Source: Burkholderiales bacterium (GTDB taxonomy: Bacteria > Pseudomonadota > Gammaproteobacteria > Burkholderiales > Ga0077523). Taken from it: a stretch of 64,000 bases of DNA. A program made the position numbers and the translations under genes. The stretch lies in the NCBI GenBank assembly GCA_019745565.1, contig JAIESW010000016.1, positions 124,001-188,000 on the forward strand. Direction: 5' to 3'. Shown here piece after piece: positions 7,403 through 18,244 of this stretch (position 1 is its first letter; every line of letters starts with the position of its first letter). A model generated the notes under the pieces. It saw only the letters and a program-made list of their open reading frames with translations. It was not told the origin of the DNA and searched no databases.

Positions 7403-7939
7403 ATGAAGTGGCGGATGGCCAGCTTCGCGCTGGCCATTTCGTTTGCGCTGCCGGTGGCCGGAGGAGAGACGCCGACGGTCTCGCCCGATTCGGTGCCGGA
7501 CGTGCTGGTGCGCGAGCAACGCACCGTGCTGCCCAAGGTGGCACCGGTCGAGGAGGACTACGCGCGCAACTGCCAGGGCTGTCACGGTCACGAGGGACAT
7601 TCGGTCGTCGAAGTGCCGCGTCTCCAGGGGCGCGCCGGCTGGTTCACGCACACGCGCGAAGGTCGGGCGTATCTGGTGCAGGTGCCCAACGTGCTGCAGG
7701 CGAATCTGACGGACGAGCGGGTGGCGGCGATGCTGAACTGGCTGCTCACCCAGTTCAGCAACGAACAGCTGAAGCCCGGCTTCGAACCCTACACGGGGGC
7801 CGAGGTGCATGCGCTGCGTAAGCAGCGGATCGAGAGCGTGATCACCCGGCGGCGCGAAGTGGTGGACGGCCTGGTGCGTGCCGGTGTGATTCCGGACGCG
7901 ACTGCGCTCGCCTTCAGTCTCGAGCCGGGCCGATATTGA
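7403..7939 (+). CDS. Periplasmic monohaem c-type cytochrome of the amine dehydrogenase cluster
   Basis: This 178-residue protein has a signal peptide ending at VAGGE (about residue 21) and one haem-binding motif, Cys57-Gln-Gly-Cys60-His61. A helical C-terminal extension of roughly 60 residues (HALRKQRIESVITRRRE) goes beyond the cytochrome fold. The aau cluster of Alcaligenes also has a small monohaem cytochrome gene after aauA, so this is a likely electron carrier for the TTQ enzyme. The start ATG is 15 nt after aauA stops. Its stop codon overlaps the TTG start of the multicopper oxidase, so the two are probably translationally coupled. Confidence 0.85.
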   Translation: MKWRMASFALAISFALPVAGGETPTVSPDSVPDVLVREQRTVLPKVAPVEEDYARNCQGCHGHEGHSVVEVPRLQGRAGWFTHTREGRAYLVQVPNVLQANLTDERVAAMLNWLLTQFSNEQLKPGFEPYTGAEVHALRKQRIESVITRRREVVDGLVRAGVIPDATALAFSLEPGRY

Positions 7940-9306
7940 TCTCGCGCCGTCGCTTCCTGCAGGCCTCGAGCGGTCTGCTGCTCCCCTTCGCGGATGTGGG
8001 ATTGCGTGCGGCGTTCGGTTCGCAACCGGAGTTGCCCGCCATGCCGGAGCTGGCATTCGATCGCAGCGAACCGGGGCTCGCCCGCGGCAAGCTGGTCGCG
8101 ACACCGGCACGCACGACGATCAACGGGCAGGCCGTCAATGCGCTCACATACAACGGCAGCTTCCCGGGGCCGCTGCTGCGCCTGCGCGAAGGCGAGACGG
8201 TGCAGCTCCATTTCGAGAACCGCACCGATACCGACAGCAACCTGCATTTCCACGGACTGTCGCTGCCGCCCGGCGGCCGTGCGGACAACGTGTGGATCCA
8301 CCTGCCGCCGGGCGTGTCGTTCGACTACGAGTTCGTCGTCCCGCGCGGCAACGCAGGATTGCACTGGTATCACCCGCACATCCACGGCTCGACCGCGCGG
8401 CCGATGTTCCGGGGTCTCGCCGGTCCGATCCTGGTGGAGGGCGACTACGACTTCGAGCGCGAACTGGACTGCGATGACCGTCTGCTGGTCTTGAAAGACA
8501 TCACGCTCGACGGCGACGACGTGGCGCCCCACACGCGCAATGAATGGGCCGTGGGCAAGGAGGGCAGATTGCTGCTCGTGAACGGTGTGGAGCGGCCGAT
8601 GATCCGTGCGCGGAAGTCGCTCGTGCGGCTGCGCCTGCTCAACGCATCGAACGCGCGGTACTGGCGGCTGCAGCGATCGGACGAGCGGCCTCTCGTGGTG
8701 ATCGCTCACGACGGCCGCTATCTGGAACGACCGCAGGAATCGCCCGACGTGTTCCTCGTGCCCGGTGCGCGTGCCGAAGTCCTGGTGGCGCTCGACGACG
8801 CGGTGCCCGTGGATCTCTGGTACTACCCGACGCCGCGCCGGGGCATGGCGTTCACCGAACCGCAGCCGCTGCTGACGATCGAGCCGCCGCCCGCTCTCCA
8901 ACGCGTGTCATGGCCGGCGACGCTGGTGCCGTACAAGCCGTTTCACGAAAGCGAGGCGGAAACCGAGCGCGAGATCATCCTGTCGCTGTTCAACATCTGC
9001 ACGCGGTTCCTGGACGAGAGCCGGGTCGACATCCACACCCATCGCGATGCGAAGGAGATCTGGCGCGTGCGCAACGTCGACATCATGGATCACCCCTTTC
9101 ATCTGCACACCTGGCACTATGAGGTGCTCGATGTGAACGGACGTGCGCCGGCCTACCGGGCGCAGCGCGACATGTTCAACATCCGCGAGGGTGACACCGT
9201 GCGCATCGGCATCCATTTCACCGAACACACCGGCCGCACTCTCTACCACTGCCATTTTGCCGAGCACGCGGATCGCGGCATGATGGCCATCCTGCAAGTC
9301 GATTAG
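7936..9306 (+). CDS. Tat-exported three-domain multicopper oxidase
   Basis: This 456-residue protein starts at TTG, which overlaps the upstream TGA as TTGA. It begins with a twin-arginine signal (SRRRFLQAS). All copper ligands are present. Type 2/3 histidines lie in LHFHG (His104, His106), WYHPHIHG (His146, His148), HPFHLHTW (His386, His389, His391) and the final motif. The type 1 site is His438-Cys439-His440, His444 and Met449 in HCHFAEHADRGM. It should therefore reduce O2 to water while oxidising a one-electron donor, like laccase or CueO. No Met-rich insert typical of CueO is seen. Its position suggests it accepts electrons from the amine dehydrogenase chain or assists maturation; both are inference. 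Confidence 0.9.
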   Translation: MISRRRFLQASSGLLLPFADVGLRAAFGSQPELPAMPELAFDRSEPGLARGKLVATPARTTINGQAVNALTYNGSFPGPLLRLREGETVQLHFENRTDTDSNLHFHGLSLPPGGRADNVWIHLPPGVSFDYEFVVPRGNAGLHWYHPHIHGSTARPMFRGLAGPILVEGDYDFERELDCDDRLLVLKDITLDGDDVAPHTRNEWAVGKEGRLLLVNGVERPMIRARKSLVRLRLLNASNARYWRLQRSDERPLVVIAHDGRYLERPQESPDVFLVPGARAEVLVALDDAVPVDLWYYPTPRRGMAFTEPQPLLTIEPPPALQRVSWPATLVPYKPFHESEAETEREIILSLFNICTRFLDESRVDIHTHRDAKEIWRVRNVDIMDHPFHLHTWHYEVLDVNGRAPAYRAQRDMFNIREGDTVRIGIHFTEHTGRTLYHCHFAEHADRGMMAILQVD

Positions 9307-9333
9307 CGAGCCTCACCCACGAAGGAGCCTGCC

Positions 9334-9642
9334 ATGAACCGAACCCTCGTTCTCCTCACTCTCGCCCTGTGTTCCGCCGGTGCGCACGCGGGCGATCCCG
9401 AAGCGGGCAAGGCCAAATCCGCGTCCTGTTCGATCTGTCACGGGGCGGACGGCAAGGCGCAGATTCCCATGTATCCGAAGCTGGCGGGTCAGAACGCGCC
9501 GTATCTGGTGAGCGCGCTCAAGGCCTACAAGAACGGCGATCGCAAGGGTGCGATGGCCGGCATGATGACGCCGAACGTGGCGAACCTCTCCGACGCCGAT
9601 ATCGAGGACCTCGCGGCGTACTACCACAGCCTGCAGCCATGA
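9334..9642 (+). CDS. Small class I cytochrome c (c553/c4-like)
   Basis: This 102-residue protein has a signal peptide ending AHAG (about residue 19) and a haem motif, Cys32-Ser-Ile-Cys35-His36. The axial methionine is in the [10 protein letters not shown] loop, and the C-terminal helix is [11 protein letters not shown]. This is a single-domain soluble periplasmic electron carrier of the cytochrome c553/c4 half-domain type. It follows the multicopper oxidase gene by 27 nt with a GAAGGAG ribosome site and ends the operon at a strong hairpin. A role passing electrons between the amine dehydrogenase, the oxidase and the respiratory chain is inferred from position. Confidence 0.88.
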   Translation: MNRTLVLLTLALCSAGAHAGDPEAGKAKSASCSICHGADGKAQIPMYPKLAGQNAPYLVSALKAYKNGDRKGAMAGMMTPNVANLSDADIEDLAAYYHSLQP

Positions 9643-9647
9643 TCGCT

Positions 9648-9674
9648 CCGGGGGAGCGCACTGCGCTCCCCCGG
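9648..9674. terminator. Bidirectional hairpin between the cytochrome c gene and amtB
   Basis: There is a perfect inverted repeat with 13-nt arms (CCGGGGGAGCGCA and its complement) around one base, lying 5 nt after the cytochrome stop and just before the amtB stop. It has no T-run. The location between convergent genes suggests transcript-end function in both directions. Confidence 0.65.
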
Positions 9675-9682
9675 TGCCTGCA

Positions 9683-10885
9683 TCACCAACTCGGTTCGCG
9701 ATCGGGCGTCGCGCCGATCTTGTGGATCGACAGATCCGCACCCTCGAATTCCTGTTCCGCGTCGAGGCGCAGGCCCACGAGGCGCTTCAGGAACTGGTAG
9801 ATGATGAGGCCGCCGACCACGGCCACCAGAATCCCCAGCACCGTGCCGATCAATTGCGCGCCGAACGTCACGCCGCCCATGCCGCCGAGCGCCTTCGATC
9901 CGAAGATGCCGCACGCGATGCCGCCCCAGGCGCCGCACAGGCCGTGCAGCGGCCACACGCCCAGCACGTCGTCGATCTTCCAGCGGTTCTGGATGAGTGG
10001 GAACATGAACACGAACAACCAGCCCGCAATGCCACCCACCACCAGCGACCCCACCGGGTGCATGACGTCCGAGCCGGCGCACACGGCGACCAGTCCGGCG
10101 AGCGGGCCGTTGTGTACGAAGCCCGGGTCGTTCTTGCCGAAGAAGGTCGCTGCGAGAATGCCGCCCACCATCGCCATCAGCGAGTTCATCGCGACCAGTC
10201 CGCTCATCTTGTCGAGGGTCTGCGCGCTCATCACGTTGAAGCCGAACCAGCCCACCGTGAGAATCCAGGCGCCCAGCGCGAGAAATGGGATGCTGGACGG
10301 CGGATGGGATGAGACGCCGCCGTCCTTCGAATAGCGGCCGCGGCGGGCACCGAGATGGACGACCGCCATCAGACCCAGCCATCCGCCCACGGCGTGCACG
10401 ACGATCGAGCCCGCGAAATCGTGGAAGGGCGCACCGGTCGCCTCCTGGATCTTCTCCTGGATGCCGAAGGCGCCGTTCCACGCGATCCCCTCGAAGAACG
10501 GATAGACGAAGCCCACCACCAGGAACGTCGCCGCGAGCTGCGGATTGAAGCGAGCGCGCTCGGCGATGCCGCCCGAGATGATGGCCGGAATCGCCGCGGC
10601 GAACGTGAGCAGAAAGAAGAACTTCACCAGCTCGAAGCCGTTCTTCTGCGCCAGCACTTCGGCACCCGTCATGAAATGCACACCGTACGCGATGCCGTAG
10701 CCGATGAAGAAGTACGCGATGGTGGATACCGCGAAATCCACCAGGATCTTCACCAGCGCGTTGACCTGATTCTTCTGTCGCACCGTGCCGAGTTCGAGGA
10801 ACGCGAACCCTGAGTGCATCGCCAACACCATGATCGCGCCGAGCATGATGAACAGCGCATCAGAACCGTGTCTGATCTCCTCCAT
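9683..10885 (-). CDS. amtB: Ammonium transporter, Amt/MEP/Rh family
   Basis: This 400-residue protein has about 11 transmembrane helices. It contains the Amt signature DFAGSIVVHAVGG, with the first pore histidine, and the second pore histidine in WPLHGLCGAWGG. FAFLELGTVRQKN is the conserved helix-1 exit, and a short cytosolic C-terminus follows. There is no GlnK gene beside it. It is convergent with the amine dehydrogenase operon. An enzyme releasing ammonia in the periplasm next to an ammonium uptake channel makes functional sense, though the two are separately transcribed. The start has a GGAGG 6 nt upstream. Confidence 0.94.
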   Translation of the reverse strand: MEEIRHGSDALFIMLGAIMVLAMHSGFAFLELGTVRQKNQVNALVKILVDFAVSTIAYFFIGYGIAYGVHFMTGAEVLAQKNGFELVKFFFLLTFAAAIPAIISGGIAERARFNPQLAATFLVVGFVYPFFEGIAWNGAFGIQEKIQEATGAPFHDFAGSIVVHAVGGWLGLMAVVHLGARRGRYSKDGGVSSHPPSSIPFLALGAWILTVGWFGFNVMSAQTLDKMSGLVAMNSLMAMVGGILAATFFGKNDPGFVHNGPLAGLVAVCAGSDVMHPVGSLVVGGIAGWLFVFMFPLIQNRWKIDDVLGVWPLHGLCGAWGGIACGIFGSKALGGMGGVTFGAQLIGTVLGILVAVVGGLIIYQFLKRLVGLRLDAEQEFEGADLSIHKIGATPDREPSW

Positions 10886-11004
10886 GACGCCTCCGTGATT
10901 GTCGTTATGACCGCGGGGCGCAGTATGCCGTTATTTGAGTGAAGCGTGAGGTGCTAGGAGTGAGGCGCGAGGCACGGGTGCGAGCCGCGACTACGTCAGC
11001 CGGA

Positions 11005-11049
11005 GGCACTCCTTCCCCCGCGTACGCGGGGGAAGGTTGGGATGGGGGC
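11005..11049. repeat. Palindromic intergenic repeat, copy B (single arm)
   Basis: This matches the right arm of copy A: GGCACTCC, then a CTTCCCCCGCG/CGCGGGGGAAG hairpin, then GGTTGGGATGGGGGC. It lies 12 nt past the 3' end of gntK. Confidence 0.75.
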
Positions 11050-11060
11050 GCCGTGCCGCG

Positions 11061-11545
11061 TCAATCCCGCAACCTTGTGTCCAACTCTTTCAAGATTCGC
11101 ACCGCCAGGACCTCGGGCGTGTCCCCGACGTCGATGGTGAGCGCCGCGCTCGGCGGCTCCAGCGTATTGAACTGCGACGCGAGCAGTGACGCCGGCATAT
11201 AGTGGCCCTTGCGCGCTGCGAGACGCGATCCGATCAGCTCGAAACTGCCGGCGAGATGGACCCAGCGTACGTCGTCGAGGCCGGCGCCGATCCGGTCGCG
11301 ATAGCGCTGCCGCAGGGCGGAGCAGGCGAGCACGGCCGAACCGTCCTCGCGCAGCAGCCCGTTGAGCCGGTCCAGCCACGGCCACCGATCGTCGTCGGTG
11401 AGCGGTTGACCCCTGCGCATCTTCTCGACGTTCTCCGGCGAGTGGAAATCGTCGGCATCGAGGAACCGCCAACCCAGCCGCTCGGCGACGATCCTGCCCA
11501 CCGTGGTCTTGCCGCTGCCGGCCACGCCCATCAACACGATTACGC

Positions 11546-11549
<4 letters not shown>
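11061..11549 (-). CDS. gntK: Gluconokinase
   Basis: This 162-residue P-loop kinase phosphorylates D-gluconate to 6-phosphogluconate. Walker A is GVAGSGKTT (residues 8-16). Substrate and lid motifs DADDFHSPEN, GQPLTDDDRWPWLD, ACSALRQRYRD and GHYMPASLL..QFNTLEPP are all typical of GntK. The gene starts at ATG 11549 and overlaps the stop of gnd by 4 nt (ATGA). The pair thus makes and then oxidises 6-phosphogluconate in one operon. Confidence 0.93.
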
Positions 11550-12451
<902 letters not shown>

Positions 12452-12485
12452 GTCTTCTCCCCGCGGCTCCATATCGACCGCTCCG

Positions 12486-12491
12486 TATAAT
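12486..12491 (+). promoter_or_regulatory. Candidate -10 box for the MaoC-family gene
   Basis: A perfect TATAAT lies 35 nt before the ATG at 12526, in the divergent spacer from gnd. There is no clear -35 at 17 nt. Confidence 0.4.
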
Positions 12492-12525
12492 GCCGCGCAT
12501 TCGATCAAGCGGGCAGGGGTGCGCG

Positions 12526-12987
12526 ATGCCGAAGGTGAAGTTCGGAAGCCTCGCGGAGCTGAAGGCTCTGGTGGGCAAGGAAGTCGTGGTGAGCGACTGG
12601 GTTGAAGTCACGCAGGAGCGCATCGACCGCTTCGCTCAGGCCACCGACGACTTCCAGTGGATCCACGTGGACGTGGAACGAGCGAAGCGCGAATCGCCGT
12701 TCGGCGCGCCGATCGCCCACGGGTTCCTGACGCTGTCGCTGCTGTCGAAGTTCCTGAACGAGTCGGTGGACTTCGGTCCGTCACGGATGGGCGTGAACTA
12801 CGGCGGCAACCGGGTGCGGTTCACCGATCCGGTGACCGTGGGCAGCAAGCTGCGCGCTCGGCTGGTACTGGGAAATCTGGAGAATATCCCCGGCGGGGTG
12901 CAGATCCAGTGGAACGTGACGATGGAGCGCGAAGGCAGCGAGAAGCCGTGCCTCGTGGCGGAGTGGCTCACGCGTAGATACGACTGA
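12526..12987 (+). CDS. MaoC-family (R)-specific enoyl-CoA hydratase
   Basis: This 153-residue single hot-dog-fold hydratase resembles the NodN/MaoC subgroup. The catalytic dyad motif is present as ATDDFQWIHVD with Asp and His, followed by PFGAPIAHGFLTLSLLSKF and the strand GVNYGGNRVRFTDPV. The expected reaction is hydration of trans-2-enoyl-CoA to the (R)-3-hydroxyacyl-CoA. It stands alone between gnd and a GC-rich inverted repeat. The acyl chain handled is not known. Confidence 0.88.
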   Translation: MPKVKFGSLAELKALVGKEVVVSDWVEVTQERIDRFAQATDDFQWIHVDVERAKRESPFGAPIAHGFLTLSLLSKFLNESVDFGPSRMGVNYGGNRVRFTDPVTVGSKLRARLVLGNLENIPGGVQIQWNVTMEREGSEKPCLVAEWLTRRYD

Positions 12988-13005
12988 CTGTACGAACAAC
13001 GATCA

Positions 13006-13073
13006 ACGCGGCGGACGCGGCTTGAACCGAAGCCTTCATTCTGCTTTGCGGTTTTCCGCCGCGTCCGCCGTGT
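13006..13073. repeat. GC-rich inverted repeat between convergent genes
   Basis: Arms ACGCGGCGGACGCGGC (13006-13021) and its near-perfect complement (13058-13073, one mismatch) enclose 36 nt. It lies between the 3' ends of the MaoC gene and the convergent dioxygenase gene, so it may be a two-way terminator or another dispersed palindromic element. No T-run follows either arm. Confidence 0.55.
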
Positions 13074-13103
13074 CAGCCGCGTTCAGCGCTTTGCCTCGAG
13101 TGG

Positions 13104-13922
13104 TTACGCTGCCGCCGGCATCGCCGAATCGAGCCGCTCGGCAGCGAAAACGTAAGCATCCATCCCGATGACGCCGTAGGTCACGGCCGAATGCACGCGT
13201 TCGTGGCGACGTCCGCCGGCAGCGGCGCCGTAGGCCACGAACAGTGGCAGGAAGTGATCCTCGCTCGGATGTGCGCGCACCGCGTACGGTGCGAGATTGC
13301 GGTAGTCGACCACGGCTTCGGTATCACCAGCCGCAAGACGCTCGGCGAGCCAATCGCGGAACTCGGTCACGTACGGTGCAACCGATTCGTTCTCGCGCGA
13401 CATACGGAATTCGCGCAGGTTGTGGGTCACGCCGCCGGAGCCCAGGATCAGCACGCCTTCGTCGGCGAGCGGCGCGAGCGCCTGACCGACGGCGTAGTGA
13501 TGCGCGGCTCCCAGGTGGGTCTGGATGGAAAGCTGAGCAACCGGGATGTCGGCCTGCGGCCACATGTGCAAAAGAGGGACCCACGCACCGTGATCGAGAC
13601 CCTGCTTGGCGTCCACCGACACCGGAAGCCGAGCCGCACCGAGCAGTGCTGCGACCCGTTCCGCCAGCCATGGCGCGCCGGCCGCAGGGTAGCGCAGCCG
13701 GTAGAGCGGTTCCGGAAACCCGTAGAAGTCATGGATGGTTTCCGGCGCGTTGGCCGCGCTCACCGCCGGGGCTGCGGTCTCCCAGTGCGCGGACACCGCG
13801 AGGATGGCCTTGGGGCGGGGCAGGCGCGTGGCCAGCGATGCGATGGCTGCGCCGGTGCTGCCGGGGTCCAGCGCGAACGTCGGCGCGCCGTGCGAAACGA
13901 AAACGGTGGGTAGGGCGGCCAT
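13104..13922 (-). CDS. ygiD: DODA-type extradiol ring-cleavage dioxygenase (LigB family)
   Basis: This 272-residue protein of the 4,5-DOPA dioxygenase/YgiD class III extradiol family has conserved metal and catalytic histidines: VSHGAPTF near the N-terminus, ETIHDFYGFP, GLDHGAWVPL, SGGVTHNLREF and HPSEDHFLPLFVAYGAA. The expected activity is Fe/Zn-dependent extradiol cleavage of a catecholic substrate; the physiological substrate of YgiD-like proteins is unclear. No other aromatic-degradation gene lies beside it. It is divergent from the thioesterase at 14036. Confidence 0.88.
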   Translation of the reverse strand: MAALPTVFVSHGAPTFALDPGSTGAAIASLATRLPRPKAILAVSAHWETAAPAVSAANAPETIHDFYGFPEPLYRLRYPAAGAPWLAERVAALLGAARLPVSVDAKQGLDHGAWVPLLHMWPQADIPVAQLSIQTHLGAAHHYAVGQALAPLADEGVLILGSGGVTHNLREFRMSRENESVAPYVTEFRDWLAERLAAGDTEAVVDYRNLAPYAVRAHPSEDHFLPLFVAYGAAAGGRRHERVHSAVTYGVIGMDAYVFAAERLDSAMPAAA

Positions 13923-14035
13923 GGGCGGCTCCGGAAGAACGGTTCATGACACACTGTATGGGCTCAAGGCGGGGGAATAAAGAGCGCGTCGGTGTTGTCG
14001 TGCGCGATCGCGTAACTCGAGGATTCGGCAAGGAC

Positions 14036-14470
14036 ATGGCAAGAAGCGATTTCAAGCTGGCGCACCGGATGCGGGTGCGCTGGGCGGAGGTGGACCGGCA
14101 GGGCATCGTGTTCAACGGCCACTATCTGATGTATTTCGACTGCGGCATCACGGAGTATTGGCGGGCGATCGGGACACCGTACCCCGAAGGGCTGGCCGAG
14201 CACGGCAGCGACCTCTACGTGGTGAAGGCCACGGTCGAGTACCACGCCTCGGCGGGCTACGACGAGGAGATCGACGTCTGCGTACGGGTAGCGGCCATCG
14301 GGCGCTCCAGCGTGCGGTTCGCAATCGAGATCCATCGCGGTCCCGACCGGCTGGTGAGCGGCGAAGTGGTGTACGTGAACGCCGACCCGGCGACCCGCAA
14401 GTCGGCATCGGTGCCGGACTTCCTGCGGGACGCTATCGCACGCTTCGAGGGGCACACCCCGGTTGGGTGA
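14036..14470 (+). CDS. Acyl-CoA thioesterase, YbgC/4-hydroxybenzoyl-CoA thioesterase type
   Basis: This 144-residue hot-dog-fold thioesterase has the signature [23 protein letters not shown], where the aspartate of EVD is the catalytic residue of the 4HBT class. The ATG at 14036 is chosen because the family begins just before this motif and AAGGA lies 4 nt upstream. The frame is open further upstream without family similarity. It is first in a same-strand group with an aldehyde dehydrogenase, acyl-CoA dehydrogenase and GST-like protein, so it probably hydrolyses an acyl-CoA intermediate of that pathway. Confidence 0.85.
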   Translation: MARSDFKLAHRMRVRWAEVDRQGIVFNGHYLMYFDCGITEYWRAIGTPYPEGLAEHGSDLYVVKATVEYHASAGYDEEIDVCVRVAAIGRSSVRFAIEIHRGPDRLVSGEVVYVNADPATRKSASVPDFLRDAIARFEGHTPVG

Positions 14471-14531
14471 AAGGGGGTGCCGGTGGCATACTCCGGGGTT
14501 CTCCACGTCCGCCCGAGGATCCACCGACACC

Positions 14532-15962
14532 ATGCAGAACAAGGACAGGCTGTACATCGGCGGGCAGTGGGTGGCGCCGTCGGCGACCGGAACCCTGAAC
14601 GTGGTGTCGCCTTCCACGGAGGAGGTCATCGCGACCATCCCGGCCGCAACGGCCGAGGACGCCGATCGGGCAGTCCGTGCAGCGCGCGATGCGTTCGAGG
14701 CATGGAGTTCGACGCCCGCCGCGCAGCGCGCGGAGTTCCTCCGGAAGATCCACGAGGGTCTGAAGGCACGGCAGGACGAGATCGCCCGCGACATCGCCAC
14801 CGAAGTCGGCATGCCGCTCAAGATGGCCACCCGCATCCAGGCGCAGATGCCGATCCTGTCCTTCGGCCTGTACGCCAAGCTGGCTGCGGAGTACGCGTTC
14901 GAGGAACAGGTGGGCAACTCCCTGGTGATGCGCGAGGCGGTCGGCGTGGTGGCGGCGATCACGCCGTGGAACTACCCGCTGCACCAGATCGCGGCGAAGG
15001 TGGCCGCGGCGCTGGCGGCCGGTTGCACGGTGGTGCTGAAGCCCTCGGAGGTGGCACCGCTCAACGCTTTCATCCTGGCCGAGATCATTCACGCGTCGGG
15101 GCTTCCGGCGGGGGTGTTCAACCTGATCACCGGCCTCGGCCCCGTCGTGGGTGAGGCGCTGGCCGCGCATCCGGACGTGGACATGGTTTCGTTCACCGGG
15201 TCTACCCGAGCCGGCAAGCGCGTCGCGGAGCTGGGCGGCGCGGCGGTCAAGCGCGTGGCGCTCGAACTCGGCGGCAAGTCCGCGTCGGTGGTGCTGGACG
15301 ACGCCGACCTCGGCACGGCGGTGAAGGCGACGCTGAACTCCTGCTTCCTCAATTCCGGCCAGACGTGCAATGCGCTGACGCGCCTGCTGGTGCCGCGGGC
15401 GCGCCATGGTGAAGCCGCGACCCTCGCTGCCGAGGGGGCCAAAGCGTTCACGCCGGGCGACCCCCTGACCGACGCCGGCCGGATCGGACCGCTGGTCACG
15501 TCGGCGCAACGCGATCGCGTGCGCAGCTACATCCGAAAGGGCATGGAGGAGGGGGCGGAACTGGTGGCGGGCGGCGTCGAGCCGCCGAACGGTCTGGCGA
15601 AGGGCTGGTACGTGCAGCCGACCGTGTTCGGCAACGTGAAGCCCGACATGACCATCGCCCAGGAGGAGATCTTCGGGCCGGTGCTCGCGATCATTCCCTA
15701 CGACACGGAAGCCGACGCGATCCGCATCGCCAACGGGACCGTCTACGGGCTGGCTGCTGCGGTCTGGTCCGGCGACGAGGGCCGCGCCCAGCGGGTGGCG
15801 AAGCGCCTGCGCGCCGGCCAGGTGGATGTGAACGGTGGCGCCTTCAACATCCAGGCGCCCTTCGGCGGGTTCAAGCAATCCGGCCGCGGGCGCGAGCTCG
15901 GCAAGTACGGCCTCGAGGAGTTCCTCGAGTTCCGTTCACTACAGTTGAGGCCGGTCGCCTGA
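14532..15962 (+). CDS. NAD(P)+-dependent aldehyde dehydrogenase
   Basis: This 476-residue aldehyde dehydrogenase superfamily member has [15 protein letters not shown] and VLKPSEVAP (cofactor site), [10 protein letters not shown], the general-base glutamate in LELGGKSA, the nucleophile in [16 protein letters not shown], and [15 protein letters not shown] at the end. It oxidises an aldehyde to the acid. The substrate is not apparent, and it is 5 kb from the amine dehydrogenase, so a direct link to aldehydes made there is only possible. The start chosen is the ATG 61 nt after the thioesterase stop; an upstream in-frame start would add residues with no family similarity. Confidence 0.92.
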   Translation: MQNKDRLYIGGQWVAPSATGTLNVVSPSTEEVIATIPAATAEDADRAVRAARDAFEAWSSTPAAQRAEFLRKIHEGLKARQDEIARDIATEVGMPLKMATRIQAQMPILSFGLYAKLAAEYAFEEQVGNSLVMREAVGVVAAITPWNYPLHQIAAKVAAALAAGCTVVLKPSEVAPLNAFILAEIIHASGLPAGVFNLITGLGPVVGEALAAHPDVDMVSFTGSTRAGKRVAELGGAAVKRVALELGGKSASVVLDDADLGTAVKATLNSCFLNSGQTCNALTRLLVPRARHGEAATLAAEGAKAFTPGDPLTDAGRIGPLVTSAQRDRVRSYIRKGMEEGAELVAGGVEPPNGLAKGWYVQPTVFGNVKPDMTIAQEEIFGPVLAIIPYDTEADAIRIANGTVYGLAAAVWSGDEGRAQRVAKRLRAGQVDVNGGAFNIQAPFGGFKQSGRGRELGKYGLEEFLEFRSLQLRPVA

Positions 15963-16019
15963 CAAGGCGAGCGGGCCAGAATTCCAGATATCGATACGAA
16001 CGAAAACGGAGGAGGAGCG

Positions 16020-17236
<1,217 letters not shown>

Positions 17237-17240
<4 letters not shown>

Positions 17241-17905
17241 TCCGGCTCTGCGGGTTTCCCGCGAGCAACTACTACAACAAGATCAAGCTCGCGCTGATCG
17301 AGAAGGGCCTCGACTTCCAGGAGGAGATCGTCTACCCCTCCCAGGAGGAGGCGATGCTCGCCGAGTCGCCCATGGGCAAGGTGCCGTTCCTGCGTCTGGG
17401 GGAGGGCGCCCTGGCCGAATCCCAGGCGATCGCCGAGTACCTCGAGGATGTGCACCCGCAACCGCCGCTCTATCCGCGCGATGCCTTCCAGCGGGCCAAG
17501 GTGCGGGAGTTGATCGAGGTGATGGAACTGCACCTCGAACTGCCCGCCCGCCGCCTGTACGGGGAGGCCTTCTTCGGCGGCAAGGCTTCCGACGAGGCGA
17601 AGCGCGAAGTGGAACGCCTGCTCGCCAAGGGGATGCGTGCCTTGGGACGAATCGCGCGTTTCGGGCCCTACATCGCGGGCCCGGAGTACACCCACGCCGA
17701 CTGTGCTGCGATTGTCCACCTGCCGACGGTGGTCGGGGTCACCAAGACCATCTACGGCACCGATCCGCTCGCGACGCTGGTACCGGCAGCACCGGCCTAT
17801 CTCAAGGCCATGTTCGCGCGCCCCGCATCGAAAACCATGAACGAAGCGCGCAAGGCCGGCCTCGAGACGTTCCTCGCATTGCGCAAAGGTGCGGCACCAC
17901 GCTGA
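17237..17905 (+). CDS. Glutathione S-transferase-like protein
   Basis: This 222-residue protein has an N-terminal thioredoxin-fold domain ([17 protein letters not shown]) with the cis-proline segment MGKVPFL and the glutathione-contact motif [12 protein letters not shown] helical C-terminal domain follows, with [14 protein letters not shown]. The N-terminal active-site region has Ser-Asn-Tyr rather than a clear CPxC. Its ATG overlaps the acyl-CoA dehydrogenase stop, so the two are co-translated. A GST coupled to CoA-ester metabolism suggests conjugation or isomerisation of a reactive acyl intermediate; that is inference. Confidence 0.85.
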
Positions 17906-18244
17906 AACGCGCGCGGGCGGGCGCTGAAACGTGCCACGCCCTGCTGTGCACAACGGACCACGTTGTGTACGCACATGTATGACGCATCGAGCCTATGTTG
18001 TGCGTCGCACAACATCGCAACACGCTGATTGCGAAGTGCGTTGTTTGCCGCCGTCGTACGTTGCGACGCAGTGCAATTACGCGACTCGTTATATCGGTTA
18101 AAATACAAGGCTTTTCAAAGGGTTCGCGCACTTTTGAAGTTGTTGAACCCCCTGTGTGGTTCGTGTAGTTTCCGCGCGTCTTGCAGTTGTGTAGGACGGC
18201 GTAGTTCAACAACCTCGAACCTGACCGAAAGGGGGAGTTTAGCA
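17906..18244 (+). promoter_or_regulatory. AT-richer control region of the ior operon with a 21-bp palindrome
   Basis: These 339 nt contain no gene and are visibly lower in G+C than the flanks. At 17995-18015 is a perfect palindrome with 10-bp arms (ATGTTGTGCG and its complement) around a single T. Related half-sites with a TTGTG/CACAA core occur at about 17945-17972. Further down, TTAAAATAC (about 18097-18105) offers a TAAAAT -10 box, leaving a leader of about 140 nt before iorA. A GAAAGGGGGAG ribosome site precedes the ATG at 18245. The palindrome is a strong candidate operator for an unidentified regulator. Confidence 0.6.

Noticed and set aside
7936..9306. Copper-type nitrite reductase instead of multicopper oxidase
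   Set aside because: The full HxH, HPH, HPFHLH and HCHxxxH set with the trinuclear ligands fits a three-domain oxidase, not a two-domain nitrite reductase.
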